64,000 nt of DNA from NCBI GenBank assembly GCA_018806915.1, contig JAGKQI010000043.1:1178001-1242000 (forward strand). Reading direction: 5' to 3'. Every line of letters starts with the position of its first letter. The stretch's first letter is position 1. Of this stretch, positions 51,176 to 61,310 are shown piece by piece. The notes under the pieces were generated by a model. It saw only the letters and a list, made by a program, of their open reading frames with translations, had not been told where the DNA came from and did not search any database. The stretch is from Phytophthora colocasiae. Lineage: Eukaryota > Oomycota > Peronosporomycetes > Peronosporales > Peronosporaceae. The position numbers and the translations under genes were made by a program.

Positions 51176-51807
51176 ACCAAAGGTAAATGAAATTTTATCC
51201 ACAAAGAATATTTGAAACGATATCCGGACTCGAAAATGGGCCAAAATGCTATTCGGTTGCGACTTCGCGGTCGACGTATCCCTCGAGCAGCTACTTCGCA
51301 AAATCCATCAGCATCATCTGCGCTAGTTCCGCCACCAAATCTTCCACCAGCGCAGGGTTCACAGTCGTTGGAGATACAGCCACAGCCAGCCACCAAACGG
51401 CCACCACCAGCTGTAGACAGAACAAGCGGAGATGCGGGCCTTCAAGTAATAACCAGCACTGCGAACGGCGCCAACCCACCCAAGCAAAGAACAGGATCCT
51501 CATTTTTTAATCCGTCTTGAATTATTTATAGTTATCCATGCGTTTGCACTTAGAAATCTGTCATAGTCTACATACATAACATCACAGCATTAATACATGA
51601 ATCACAACCAGAAACTCGACATCGTACGTCCTTACACGACGCCAGCCGTCTCAAAGTGCAAACGCGCTTCGCCAGTGGTAGTGTAGTTCTGAAGCACAGA
51701 CAGCCGCGACCTTGTGCATCACTGTAGCGCTTTTGTTCTCGATCTCACTGTTACATGTACAACAGCCTACTAGTATACAGCACAATTAATGAAATATAAC
51801 AATTAGG
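51176..51807. other. Intergenic, weak coding-like stretch
   Basis: A Pro/Ser-rich plus frame (51212-51520) could be more of ORF2 or chance. Otherwise AT-rich sequence without features to 51807. Confidence 0.4.
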
Positions 51808-52949
51808 GGGTGTCAGAATTACGAAAATCCGCTCTAAAATCGCATGTGATTTCACTCAAACGTTGCGTGTGATTTCTGACCCAAATCACATGCGATTTCG
51901 CTCAAATGCACACCCAAATCACAAGAGGGTCTCAGCATTGGAGTCAGGGATCACTGTCGCACATACCCCCACAGCAAGAAAGGTAGAAGCAACGTTCACT
52001 ACGGCACTGCCTCACGCACTCTATCCTCCGTCTCACCTTGACTGTCTCCCGCATCCTGCCTCCCTGCGCCAGGGATAGGAAAAATACAATATCATACGGA
52101 TTGGAGGCCTTCATCCAAGCCAATAAATAATTGAGTTATTGCCACATTTTTCGACAATGTCAACCAAGTCAGTAGGTCACATGAATTGTGACACTAAAAG
52201 TACTTTTCTCATGAGTACTTTTGAACGAGTTGGTTGCTGTCGATGCGCGTGGATTCAGGAGGGGGGGGGGGGGGTTACCTCGAGAACCCTCCCACCGCGT
52301 CCAACCTCTCCGACCAACACACACAAGTCATAGTCCGACATCATACATACAACGCACAAATCAACTGATATAATATACTACAGTAGTATTTCAGTTAGGA
52401 AATGACAAGAGACTGTAATAACCCGTGTGCCCTGTGTGCAAACGTGGCCACACCACCCGTTTGGCGATAGTTCTCGCTACCATCCATTGCCAAAACAACC
52501 ACACATGTCAACGACATTTGGCTATAGCCAAGATTGACCTGTGTAAAAAATTGCATGTTATTGGGGTTGAGGAGCAATAAATTATGGCAATATGATATTG
52601 CCAATATCGGCAATAGTTACGGAAAATTACCAAACCCTGCCCTGCGCTACTTCTGTTACGCCAAAGGACAACGTAGCCGCAGCAAGCTACTCCAGGAGAG
52701 GGATGTACTAGAAGGAAGGAACGCCGAGTGAGCCCTAGAAGACCGAAAGGGAAACTGAGGAAGGTTTCCTTTTGTCGGCCTTCAACCTGCGATTTCCTCA
52801 CGGGATCGCACATTTCCAAATCACCCACCTCCGGAGGTGGGTGATTTCGATTATGGGCCAAATCGAATGTTATTTGAGAGAGAAATCACATCACAGTTTG
52901 GACGAAATCGTATGCGATTTTCAAGTATTTTTTCCTAATTCTGACACCC
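51808..52949. mobile_element. Non-autonomous DNA element with TIRs and subterminal repeats
   Basis: Terminal inverted repeats GGGTGTCAGAATTA (51808-51821) and TAATTCTGACACCC (52936-52949) match over 14 bases and extend imperfectly inward. Subterminal copies of AAATCRCATGYGATTT-type motifs occur near both ends. There is no transposase gene, and a G14 tract lies at 52261-52274. TTA occurs two to a few bases outside each end, possibly a 3-bp duplication of PIF/Harbinger type, but the spacing is not clean. Confidence 0.65.
52818..52847. repeat. Perfect 30-bp palindrome without loop
   Basis: The sequence AAATCACCCACCTCC followed by its exact reverse complement forms a 30-bp palindrome centred between 52832 and 52833. 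It sits inside the right half of the TIR element. Confidence 0.9.
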
Positions 52950-53299
52950 GCTATTAGTACATCCCATACATGTGTAGTAGAACACATACATAGACATAGA
53001 TCCTATTGACCACAGCGGTCAAACGTTAACTACACAGCATTCAGCGCTCGGCGCGTGCCGGCTTCCTCGGGGAATGCACTTTTGTCCGGTAGCTTATGGA
53101 GTATCGATTTGATTAAAATATGCGATGATGGGATGTCACCTCTATCTATTGTAGACTCATTTACCGGGAATTTTTTTTTGTCGGTCAAACTTGGTCCAAT
53201 CTGGTCAAGTTGGTCCAAATCGGTCTCGGGGAATACCGGTCAAGCCCCCCCTCCCCTCCATTCTCCCCCACTTCTTCTTCTTCTTCCTCATTCCAAAAG
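52950..53299. other. 5' flank of the CRN gene
   Basis: No other gene was seen. TCATTCC at 53288-53294, directly before the ATG at 53300, resembles an initiator but would leave a very short leader. Confidence 0.5.
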
Positions 53300-54796
53300 A
53301 TGGTGAAGTATTTTTGTGCGATCGTTGGTGCGGCGGGCAGCGCGTTCTCGGTGAGGGTAGATGAGAGCGACAGGGTACACGACTTGAAGAAGGCAATCAA
53401 GGCGAAAAATCCAAGAACTATTACGTGTGACGCCAAGGACCTACAGCTCTTCCTGGCGAAGAAGAACGACGCGTGGATGAAAGATGACGATGCTCTGGAT
53501 GAAAAACTGCTCCGTGGAAATGTGACTCCGTTTAAGCTGATGCGCGGGTCGTGGAAGCTGAACAATGTGAAACTGTTTGGGGGTAGTGCTTTCCCCGCAG
53601 ATGAGGTGGTTCACGTGCTAGTGGTGATCTCACCCCAAGATTTTCTACCACCAAGTCTCACTTTGGCTCCTACCGTACACACTCCGACGATGATCCCCTT
53701 AGCTAATTGGGATCAGTATCTGGCAGAGTGCTTGTTGGACGAATGGGAGCCTGGCACGGTGCACTCGATTCCTTTCATCTGGCAGTTTATGGAGGCCTGG
53801 GGTGGATGTACGAAGACAAGTCAAATCTTTTGGCGATTGGAAGACAAACAACTCGCGTCGATTCTACTGGGGCGGTGGTTTGAGGAGCCGTCGGAGATCT
53901 ACGGCAATAGGAAAAGTATTCTCGTGGGTTCTCCTGGTATCGGCAAGTCGACGATGTTGTGTGTGATGGCGTTCTACCTCGCTCTCAAGAAGAAGAAGAA
54001 TGTGCTGATGTATCGACGGGTGAACGCATTGGACCAGGATGACTGCCTCTTGTACCTTGGATACCATGATGGTCAATTCGTGTATTTCAGATTGCAGATA
54101 TCCGACCCTGCGCTCGCCTTGAGCGTTTATAAAGAACTTTGCGATCGTCAGGGAAAATTGAACGTGTGGCTGTTGCTAGATGGATTTCACTATGAAAGTA
54201 TTCCGAACAGGCTGAGGTCATTTCGAATGTTGGCAACATCGCAGCAACCAGACCTGAAAGAAAGCGAACTTGAGCATGTATACCGCTGCCTGCTACCATG
54301 CTGGAAGAAGCAGGACCTATTCAAACTGGGGAAAGAAGTATATCATTTCGACGAGGAAGACATGGCGGACCGCTATTATTTTTCTGGTGGATCTGTTAGA
54401 TTATTTACAATAGCGACCTACATTGATATCCGGGAAGCAATGTCGATTGCATGCACACATGTTGAGAGCGCATTGGTTCTATCATCGGGTATTGTAGGTA
54501 TCCTAGCTGGCGAAGGTCACGTCGATTGTGTTCGCCACACATTTGTCATGGACACTGGAAATCCAGACCATTATGTGGATTCTACGGAATGGTTACAAAT
54601 TATTGACTCGGAATTTGCGTTCCTCAGGTTGTCCGATAAACTTCAGTCAAACGAGCTTCTTCGATTCTTCCACTGGGCACGAAACTCTGGCCATGGCGCT
54701 CTGGCTGGTACAATTTTTGAGATTTGCTTGCGTCGCTTGGCTGTCAACAACGACCTGATCCTGCATGTGTCGGAATATGATCACTTCCCAATTTAG
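53300..54796 (+). CDS. Crinkler (CRN) effector, C-terminus truncated by insertion
   Basis: A 498-residue frame from ATG 53300. The N-terminal header has LQLFLAK (48-54) and HVLVVISP (105-112), the two conserved CRN motifs that mark the LFLAK domain and the recombination junction. The C-terminal module is a P-loop NTPase with Walker A GSPGIGKST (210-218) and a Walker B-like LLLDGF (Asp about 294). CRNs are secreted into plant cells and act mostly in the nucleus; what this one does is not known. Compared with the pseudogene at 44216, homology stops at 54783 and the last five codons come from an inserted element. The REase-like C-terminal domain is therefore lost. There is no classical signal peptide, as in many CRNs. 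Confidence 0.85.
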   Translation: MVKYFCAIVGAAGSAFSVRVDESDRVHDLKKAIKAKNPRTITCDAKDLQLFLAKKNDAWMKDDDALDEKLLRGNVTPFKLMRGSWKLNNVKLFGGSAFPADEVVHVLVVISPQDFLPPSLTLAPTVHTPTMIPLANWDQYLAECLLDEWEPGTVHSIPFIWQFMEAWGGCTKTSQIFWRLEDKQLASILLGRWFEEPSEIYGNRKSILVGSPGIGKSTMLCVMAFYLALKKKKNVLMYRRVNALDQDDCLLYLGYHDGQFVYFRLQISDPALALSVYKELCDRQGKLNVWLLLDGFHYESIPNRLRSFRMLATSQQPDLKESELEHVYRCLLPCWKKQDLFKLGKEVYHFDEEDMADRYYFSGGSVRLFTIATYIDIREAMSIACTHVESALVLSSGIVGILAGEGHVDCVRHTFVMDTGNPDHYVDSTEWLQIIDSEFAFLRLSDKLQSNELLRFFHWARNSGHGALAGTIFEICLRRLAVNNDLILHVSEYDHFPI

Positions 54797-55263
54797 CGGC
54801 GCCTGCTCAAGACCAAGCCTGATCAAGAGCAGCCAAGCAGCAGCAAGTTGCATCGGGGGGGGGGGGGGGGCGGTTGGAAGGCCCAGAAACCCCCCGGTAT
54901 ACAATCTTAAGGTTTAAACAGTGAACGGTCGCTGGTGAAAGACGCATGAGCGCGAATACAGCAGCAGCCGAGATCAAGGCGGTGTCGGAGACCAAGGCGG
55001 CGACCGAGACCAAGACAAGCGAAGGAGAACGGCGTTGCGTGAAAATGAAAGGCGAAGCAGCTAGGAAGAAGGACATCCAAACGGGGGAGCAGCATTCGAG
55101 AGACGAATGGAAGGAAGTTGGCTCAGAAGCTGGTGAGACCAGGCCTCAAGATGAGGGAGAAGCTCAGCGACGTCCTGACAGGGTGAAACCTAGTAGGGGC
55201 TACCAAACGGTCCAACCCTCGGCAGGGGTCGGTAGCAGAGTGAGAAGCTGGGGTGACGCTGCG

Positions 55264-55524
55264 TGTTGTAGCTGAAGCTACATCGTCTTGCAGTTGCTGG
55301 GGTCAAGCCAAGCAACACAAGTACTTTGTAGAAGAGTTACGGCTACGACTACAGCAAGTAAGGACGGTTGCTGAACTACGGAATGTTACGCAAGGACAGC
55401 AAGCATGGACCGTTATTACGTGGAATCCAATCTCTAAGAGCATACATAGGAAGAGAACAGCTAGTGAAAACTACAGGCTACTCAATACATGTCACTTCTA
55501 CATTTGCATTCGAGCGACACAACA
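55264..55524 (+). repeat. Gypsy 5' LTR
   Basis: 261 bp, begins TGTTGTAGCTGAAGC and ends CGACACAACA. The polyprotein ATG is 33 bases downstream. Confidence 0.96.
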
Positions 55525-55556
55525 AAGAATTCTTTAGCTGGGAAGTCGCTCCCAGC

Positions 55557-58500
55557 ATGGAAGAAGCCGACGAAGCGATGGTGGTTCACTCTGATAGTGA
55601 GATGCCGGTAGCTGTATACCCACCGCTGCCGCCGTATCCGGACGTCGACCTGCAGTTTCAGGAAACGACAACGAGAACGGCGAGGATCCAAGGCAGCGAC
55701 ACCAATCGTCAAGTTGAGGCTCTAGCTCAGACTGCAGCCGCTGCTCATCAGGAGACGACTGCGAAGCTAGGCCAGGTGCAACGTCAGCAAGACCATCTTG
55801 CGGCAAAAACGTCTGAGTACCTACAAGCGCAACATGATCGTCAGTCTGCGCTGCTCGATCAGCAACTAGAGATGCGTAAGCAGATGGAGGACCATCGACA
55901 GTTTCTCGAGGAACAGTACCGGTTGCTGAAGGCTGCTGAAGAAGCAGTTGGGCTGCAGGGGCAACGACTGGAGAGCTTGGCAGAGGCGGTGCAGCCTCAC
56001 TTGCAGGCTCGATGGGGGGCTTTCGCTCAAGGTGCTGCTCCTTCAGCTGACAGTCGACCCGTAGAGGAATCACCTGCCGTCACCGTGGCTGCAGGAACTA
56101 ACCTGCCTGTACCACCCATATACAGGGGCAGTTCAAAAAAAGAGAAGCGTGATTTCATGGATAGCTACGCAATTTACACGCGACGCATCAAGGCGTTAAA
56201 CCAGGGCACTCAGGCAAAATTTTTCGTCATGCCGTTAAGTGCGTGCATTGAACAAGGCACCATGGTGAGAATTTGTGGGTTTGAGTTGTTCAAGGATGAA
56301 AAGGACGTGACCGAGTCGGAGTGGCGAGATTATTTCTTGTCGGCCCGCGTACCAGACAATACAGCTTATAAGACACTAGACCGGGAAGTAAAGGCACTTT
56401 GCATGGACACAAATCTGCAGGACGCAGAGTCCCGCTTGTCCAGGTTGATGGCGGACTTCTATGAGATTATTGACCGCCTGAACATGGAAGATGTGGTGCA
56501 CGAGGAGCCGAAGAAGGTGGTTGGGTATTTAGTCGACGGGCTTCGACCTCCTGCTTTTAAGGCTGCGGTGAGGGATCAACTCAGTCGCCAAGTGCACAAG
56601 CCAACAAAGTCCAGCGTCCAGACATTCTTGAAGTGGCTCCGCACTGAGCTTGAGGGGTTCATGCGATTTGAGGCCCACATATCGGTGCAGCAGCAGTCTG
56701 GTAACGCGTCCAGGACTAATCAGCAGCAAAACGTCCCTTCCCAGTCGAAGAAAGGACAAAGTGGGTCAAATAACACGGCTCGAGTGACAGAAAAAAACAC
56801 TACATCGCAACCAAAGCAGGCGAATGCTCGCAAAGGATATCAGGTCGGACAGGCTAAGCAGGAGAGGCAGGCCAGACAGTGTTTTAAATGCGGTGATCAG
56901 GCTCATGGTGTTTTCCAGTGCCCGGAGGTCGCTAGCCCAGTGGAGGCAAAGGAGCTCTATGAAAAGAGCACCGGTCGCAAAGTCGTAAAGCCTGTACTGA
57001 CTGTGAGTACAAGAAGCCATGAGGATGTCAGGACGCCGTCAGCGATACTATGCAAGGTAATGGAGCTTGTTGAGACCCGTATCACGCCGGACAGTGCAGC
57101 AGAAGTGTCAATCGTCACGACTAAATTGCTAAAAGCTCTCTCGGACCGCGGAATATGGCTAAACTATCTCGAAATTGCTGATCACGCTGGTGTGACTGGC
57201 ATTGGCGATAAACCCGTAACAGTGAAGAACAAAGTGAAGCTGAATTTAAGATTCACGACACCAGGGGGACCATTAATTCTGCACAACGTGATCTGCTGGG
57301 TGACTGACCGACTACCACCGGGAGTTGGTGAATTGTTGCTATCGAAGTGGATCATGCAGAAACTAGGTTACAGTCCCGAAAAACTGTTAGCTGGGGCACA
57401 GCAGGTAAGCGAGGCGTGGGATATGGGAGATGTCGACGATGGTCCTCTGGGTAAGGCCACCAGTGTACTAGCCTACGCCAGAAGTGCTGAGAACCCAAAT
57501 CCAACACCTGAGGAGGCTGACCTCGTGGAAGAGGAAGACCAGGCATGCTTTCCCGACTTCTCCACTGGAAAGGAACAGGAACACGCGGAGATAAGGTCAA
57601 CATTGCTCGAGAAAGTTGATGAGGCACGTAAATTGGGTGCGAACGAGGAATTTCTCCAGGAGTTGGAGCAAATTTTGATGCAGTTCATTGACGTGTTTCG
57701 CATCATTATCGGCAGGGACCCTCCGGTCGATATGCCACCTATGGAAGTGAAATTGAAACCTGGTGCAGTACCAGTGAGATGCCGAGCACGCCGATACTCG
57801 CCTGCTCATCGTGAATTCCTAAAAAAACACGTTGACGCCTTACTTGCAGCTGGGCTATGCTATCGAAACCCCAAAAGCAGTTGGTGCTCGCCTCCGTTGG
57901 TGGTGAATAAGCCTGAGGTGAATGCTTTTCGTATGACAGTGGATGTTCGAGGGCCCAACGAATGTGTGGAGACGATCGTGTGGCCAATGCCGATTCTTGA
58001 GGCGGCGTTCGAGCAATTACGTGGATCTTCTCGATACTTCTCGTTAGACTTTTTTAAGGGATTTTGGCAGTTTGCTATGGCAGTGTGGTGTCAACAGATC
58101 TATTCTATCCTGACCGAAGAAGGGGTCATTACACCCACGCGCGTCCTGATGGGGGGAACCAACAGCGTGGCTTATGTACAATCGACTGTCCAGGAGATGT
58201 TCTCAGAGCTATTTAACAACGGTTTGATGATTTGGATCGATGATCTACTTGGCTACGAGGAGAGCGATGAGGCCCTACTGGTGTTGCTGCAGAAGGTATT
58301 GCAAATATGCGCTGACAAGGGTTTGAAACTCAATCCAAAGAAGTGTCATTTTTATTTAAGAGAAGCACTTTGGTGTGGCCGGGTCGTCTCAGGAGAAGGC
58401 GTTCGACACGACCCTGCCAGGATTGATGCTCTGGCAAAACTCCCAGCACCAACAACAGGACAGGAGCTGCAACAGTTCGTTTGCGCACTGAATTGGATGC

Positions 58501-60689
58501 GGACTTCGCTTCCTGCTTTTAACAAGCTAGTTCATCCACTGGTAAAAATGATGGAGAAGGTGTATGACCAGGCTGGTGGCCGCAAGAAGACCCAAGTTCG
58601 GGCAGTGAAGCTCAGTGACGTAGGTTGGGGTGATGACGAAACGGCCTGTGTGGAACGATGCAAGCTTGCGTTGAAAAATGCACTGCAATTGGCGCATCCG
58701 GACCCTGAAAAATTGCTCACTGTCTACACGGATGCTAGTGACGAGCATTGGGGGGCCGCAATTACCCAGATTCCCCGAGATCAAGCTCAGCGACCAATTA
58801 GTGAGCAGGAGCATGAACCATTGATGATGTTGAGCGGGTCTTTCTCGGGGGCAGCACGACGATGGGCTATAGTGGAAAAAGAAGCTTACGCGATAGTGGA
58901 AACTTGCCGACGAGCAGATTATTTGCTTCATCGCCCAGATGGGTTTGCACTGTTCACGGACCATCGAAACTTGTGCTACATTTTTGACCCACATAGTGTC
59001 GCGAAGTCTGTGGCCAAGTACACCGCGGACAAACTGCATCGCTGGTCACTCCTCCTGATGGGCTACCAGTACGAAATCCATGATATCGCTGGTGACGACA
59101 ACGTATGGGCAGACTTATTGTCGAGATGGGGCTCGTCTTTCAAGACGGTTTGTGCAATTTGGCAAGTGCCACTACCTCTTTCTCCACAGCTGGAAGACAA
59201 CTTCGTCTGGCCAACGCTTCAAGTTATTTCAACTGCTCAGAATTCAGCGCAACCACCAAGAGATATGAAGCAGTGCCAAGATGACTCATTGTGGAAAGAT
59301 GGAGACGGTCGCATCTGGATACCGGACGATGCAACAGATCTGCAAGTCCGTGTGTGTGTTGTTGGACATTTTGGCATTGCTGAACACCGAGGTGCTGCGG
59401 TAACGCTACAGCAGATCAGTGATCGATTTGTGTGGACCGACATACAGAAGGACGTTGAGTTTTTTGTTCGAAGATGTCTACACTGTGCTAGTACGCTTGG
59501 AGGTCCGCCTCAAGCACGGATTCTCGGTGAAGCTATGCACGCAGACCGCCCTAACGAGCTAATCCATTGGGACTTCTTGTATTTAGGGGAGAGTATCACG
59601 AACCAGGAATACGTGTTGGTCATTAAAGACGACGCATCCAAGTTTACGTGGCTTTTGCCGAACGAGACGGCAGACGCAGATGCTACGTTTACAGGTCTAA
59701 TGGAGTGGTTTGCGTCTTTTGGAGTGTGCCGAAGCTGGGTTAGCGATCAGGGAACCCACTTCAAGAACAAGACAATCGAAGCTTTGCAACATGCACTCGG
59801 CGCACACCACCACTTCACTACGGCACGCTGTCCTTGGGCTAACGGGACAGTTGAAGTGGTAATGCGAGAAGTACTACGCTGCTGTCGCGCATTGCTGTCC
59901 GAGTGGAGGCTGCTGCCGAGTGAATGGCCCCGAGTAATCAAGATCGTGCAGATGGTGCTAAACAACTCGCCGTCGCCATCACTGGGCGGAATAGCACCTA
60001 TCACTGCAATGACAGGACTGACAGCTATGGGACCAACTGATCATATTGCGCTACCTGGGTCTATTAAGACTACTACACTGGAGCAAATACAGGCTACCCA
60101 GCGCGATAACGTTGGACGTCTGAAGCAGGCACTAGAAGACATGCACAAACAGTGCAGCCGAGTAAATTCGAATGTGAGAGCTGCTGGTCGTGCTAGTCAC
60201 GGCAACAAGAAAGGCACAACGATGGCACAGTTCGACATTGGGGATTTTGTGTTGTATGCTGATGTGTGGCAACATACGCGCAGTAAACTTCGCGTGAAGT
60301 GGTGTGGTCCAGCCCAAGTGACCGACACCGTGTCAAATTGGATATTCGTGATCCAAAACCTAGTAACAGGGCAAAAGCGGGAGGCGCATGCTAGTCGCCT
60401 AAAGTTCTACGCGGACGAGTCCCTGAATGTGACGGAGAACCTGTTATTGCACATCGCCCACAACAGTGAAGGTCACGTGGTGGACAACTTGCTGGAGGCG
60501 CGCTACAATCGTCACGAGAAGCGCCATGAGATCAAGGTCCACTGGCGAGGTCTGAGCAAACACGAAGACTCGTGGGAACCCGCAGATGTTCTGCTGCAGG
60601 ATGTCCCTGCTGTGGTTAAGGCTTTCGTTCACAGTAACGCAAAGCTGGCACCGGTGAAGGCGTTGCGCAAGGCGCTACAAGTCAAGTAG
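55557..60689 (+). CDS. Gypsy gag-pol polyprotein with chromodomain
   Basis: A 1710-residue frame from ATG 55557; the frame also runs into the LTR, but that part is not used. Gag has a coiled-coil segment (about 50-145) and a CCHC knuckle (CFKCGDQAHGVFQC, about 441). The protease has D-S-A at about 512 in place of the usual DSG. RT carries LDFFKGFWQF and WIDDLL (Asp 895, 896). RNase H begins at YTDAS (Asp about 1059). Integrase has the HHCC zinc region, D in HWDFLYLG, D1397 in SDQGTHF, and E in NGTVEVVMRE. A chromodomain (about 1645-1695, VHWRGLSKHEDSWEP) ends it. That domain probably targets insertion to particular chromatin. No stop or frameshift is present. Confidence 0.95.
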   Translation: MEEADEAMVVHSDSEMPVAVYPPLPPYPDVDLQFQETTTRTARIQGSDTNRQVEALAQTAAAAHQETTAKLGQVQRQQDHLAAKTSEYLQAQHDRQSALLDQQLEMRKQMEDHRQFLEEQYRLLKAAEEAVGLQGQRLESLAEAVQPHLQARWGAFAQGAAPSADSRPVEESPAVTVAAGTNLPVPPIYRGSSKKEKRDFMDSYAIYTRRIKALNQGTQAKFFVMPLSACIEQGTMVRICGFELFKDEKDVTESEWRDYFLSARVPDNTAYKTLDREVKALCMDTNLQDAESRLSRLMADFYEIIDRLNMEDVVHEEPKKVVGYLVDGLRPPAFKAAVRDQLSRQVHKPTKSSVQTFLKWLRTELEGFMRFEAHISVQQQSGNASRTNQQQNVPSQSKKGQSGSNNTARVTEKNTTSQPKQANARKGYQVGQAKQERQARQCFKCGDQAHGVFQCPEVASPVEAKELYEKSTGRKVVKPVLTVSTRSHEDVRTPSAILCKVMELVETRITPDSAAEVSIVTTKLLKALSDRGIWLNYLEIADHAGVTGIGDKPVTVKNKVKLNLRFTTPGGPLILHNVICWVTDRLPPGVGELLLSKWIMQKLGYSPEKLLAGAQQVSEAWDMGDVDDGPLGKATSVLAYARSAENPNPTPEEADLVEEEDQACFPDFSTGKEQEHAEIRSTLLEKVDEARKLGANEEFLQELEQILMQFIDVFRIIIGRDPPVDMPPMEVKLKPGAVPVRCRARRYSPAHREFLKKHVDALLAAGLCYRNPKSSWCSPPLVVNKPEVNAFRMTVDVRGPNECVETIVWPMPILEAAFEQLRGSSRYFSLDFFKGFWQFAMAVWCQQIYSILTEEGVITPTRVLMGGTNSVAYVQSTVQEMFSELFNNGLMIWIDDLLGYEESDEALLVLLQKVLQICADKGLKLNPKKCHFYLREALWCGRVVSGEGVRHDPARIDALAKLPAPTTGQELQQFVCALNWMRTSLPAFNKLVHPLVKMMEKVYDQAGGRKKTQVRAVKLSDVGWGDDETACVERCKLALKNALQLAHPDPEKLLTVYTDASDEHWGAAITQIPRDQAQRPISEQEHEPLMMLSGSFSGAARRWAIVEKEAYAIVETCRRADYLLHRPDGFALFTDHRNLCYIFDPHSVAKSVAKYTADKLHRWSLLLMGYQYEIHDIAGDDNVWADLLSRWGSSFKTVCAIWQVPLPLSPQLEDNFVWPTLQVISTAQNSAQPPRDMKQCQDDSLWKDGDGRIWIPDDATDLQVRVCVVGHFGIAEHRGAAVTLQQISDRFVWTDIQKDVEFFVRRCLHCASTLGGPPQARILGEAMHADRPNELIHWDFLYLGESITNQEYVLVIKDDASKFTWLLPNETADADATFTGLMEWFASFGVCRSWVSDQGTHFKNKTIEALQHALGAHHHFTTARCPWANGTVEVVMREVLRCCRALLSEWRLLPSEWPRVIKIVQMVLNNSPSPSLGGIAPITAMTGLTAMGPTDHIALPGSIKTTTLEQIQATQRDNVGRLKQALEDMHKQCSRVNSNVRAAGRASHGNKKGTTMAQFDIGDFVLYADVWQHTRSKLRVKWCGPAQVTDTVSNWIFVIQNLVTGQKREAHASRLKFYADESLNVTENLLLHIAHNSEGHVVDNLLEARYNRHEKRHEIKVHWRGLSKHEDSWEPADVLLQDVPAVVKAFVHSNAKLAPVKALRKALQVK

Positions 60690-60753
60690 CGACAACAGCT
60701 CTCAGTGTGGAGCGCTTGCATATCTACATTGAAAGATCTCCTCGAGGGGGAAG

Positions 60754-61014
60754 TGTTGTAGCTGAAGCTACATCGTCTTGCAGTTGCTGGGGTCAAGCCA
60801 AGCAACACAAGTACTTTGTAGAAGAGTTACGGCTACGACTACAGCAAGTAAGGACGGTTGCTGAACTACGAAATGTTACGCAAGGACAGCAAGCATGGAC
60901 CGTTATTACGTGGAATCCAATCTCTAAGAGCATACATAGGAAGAGAACAGCTAGTGAAAACTACAGGCTACTCAATACATGTCACTTCTACATTTGCATT
61001 CGAGCGACACAACA
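60754..61014 (+). repeat. Gypsy 3' LTR
   Basis: 261 bp, differing from the 5' LTR at one base (A for G). A purine-rich tract (GAGGGGGAAG, 60744-60753) directly precedes it and is the likely polypurine tract. Followed by the duplication CTGCG. Confidence 0.96.
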
Positions 61015-61068
61015 CTGCGCAAGGGGACGGGAAGGCGGTTTTTGCGCAGCTCCGAGCGTATTTGGAGC

Positions 61069-61297
61069 TGTTAGCTTTAGGCACAGAAGACACAAACAAC
61101 TGCTCGCCCACTCAGCACAATTGGGATTGCGAGAGAACTACGACTGAGCGCATTCTCTGTTATCAGTAGGCTACAGGATACAATACTAAAGATAAATATA
61201 CTCTGCGACGAGACTCAGCATTACCAAATCCGAATTCACCACTTCAACTGCGAAGAGAAACTTGGAACACGACAGACGCCAACTGCCGTTGTTCACA
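61069..61297 (-). repeat. Copia derivative 3' LTR
   Basis: 229 bp. In element orientation it begins TGTGAACAACGG and ends GCTAACA. Confidence 0.92.
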
Positions 61298-61310
61298 CTC
61301 CCACTTCGTG

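Larger units (their letters stand above)
55264..61014 (+). mobile_element. Intact Gypsy chromovirus with TSD CTGCG
   Basis: A 5751-bp element with LTRs of 261 bp each (55264-55524 and 60754-61014), TGTTG...AACA, which differ at one position seen (near 55381/60871). It is flanked by CTGCG (55259-55263 and 61015-61019). One uninterrupted polyprotein fills the interior. The LTR identity and open frame make it young and potentially autonomous. The integrase is C-terminal to RNase H and a chromodomain follows, which identifies a Gypsy chromovirus. Confidence 0.96.
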
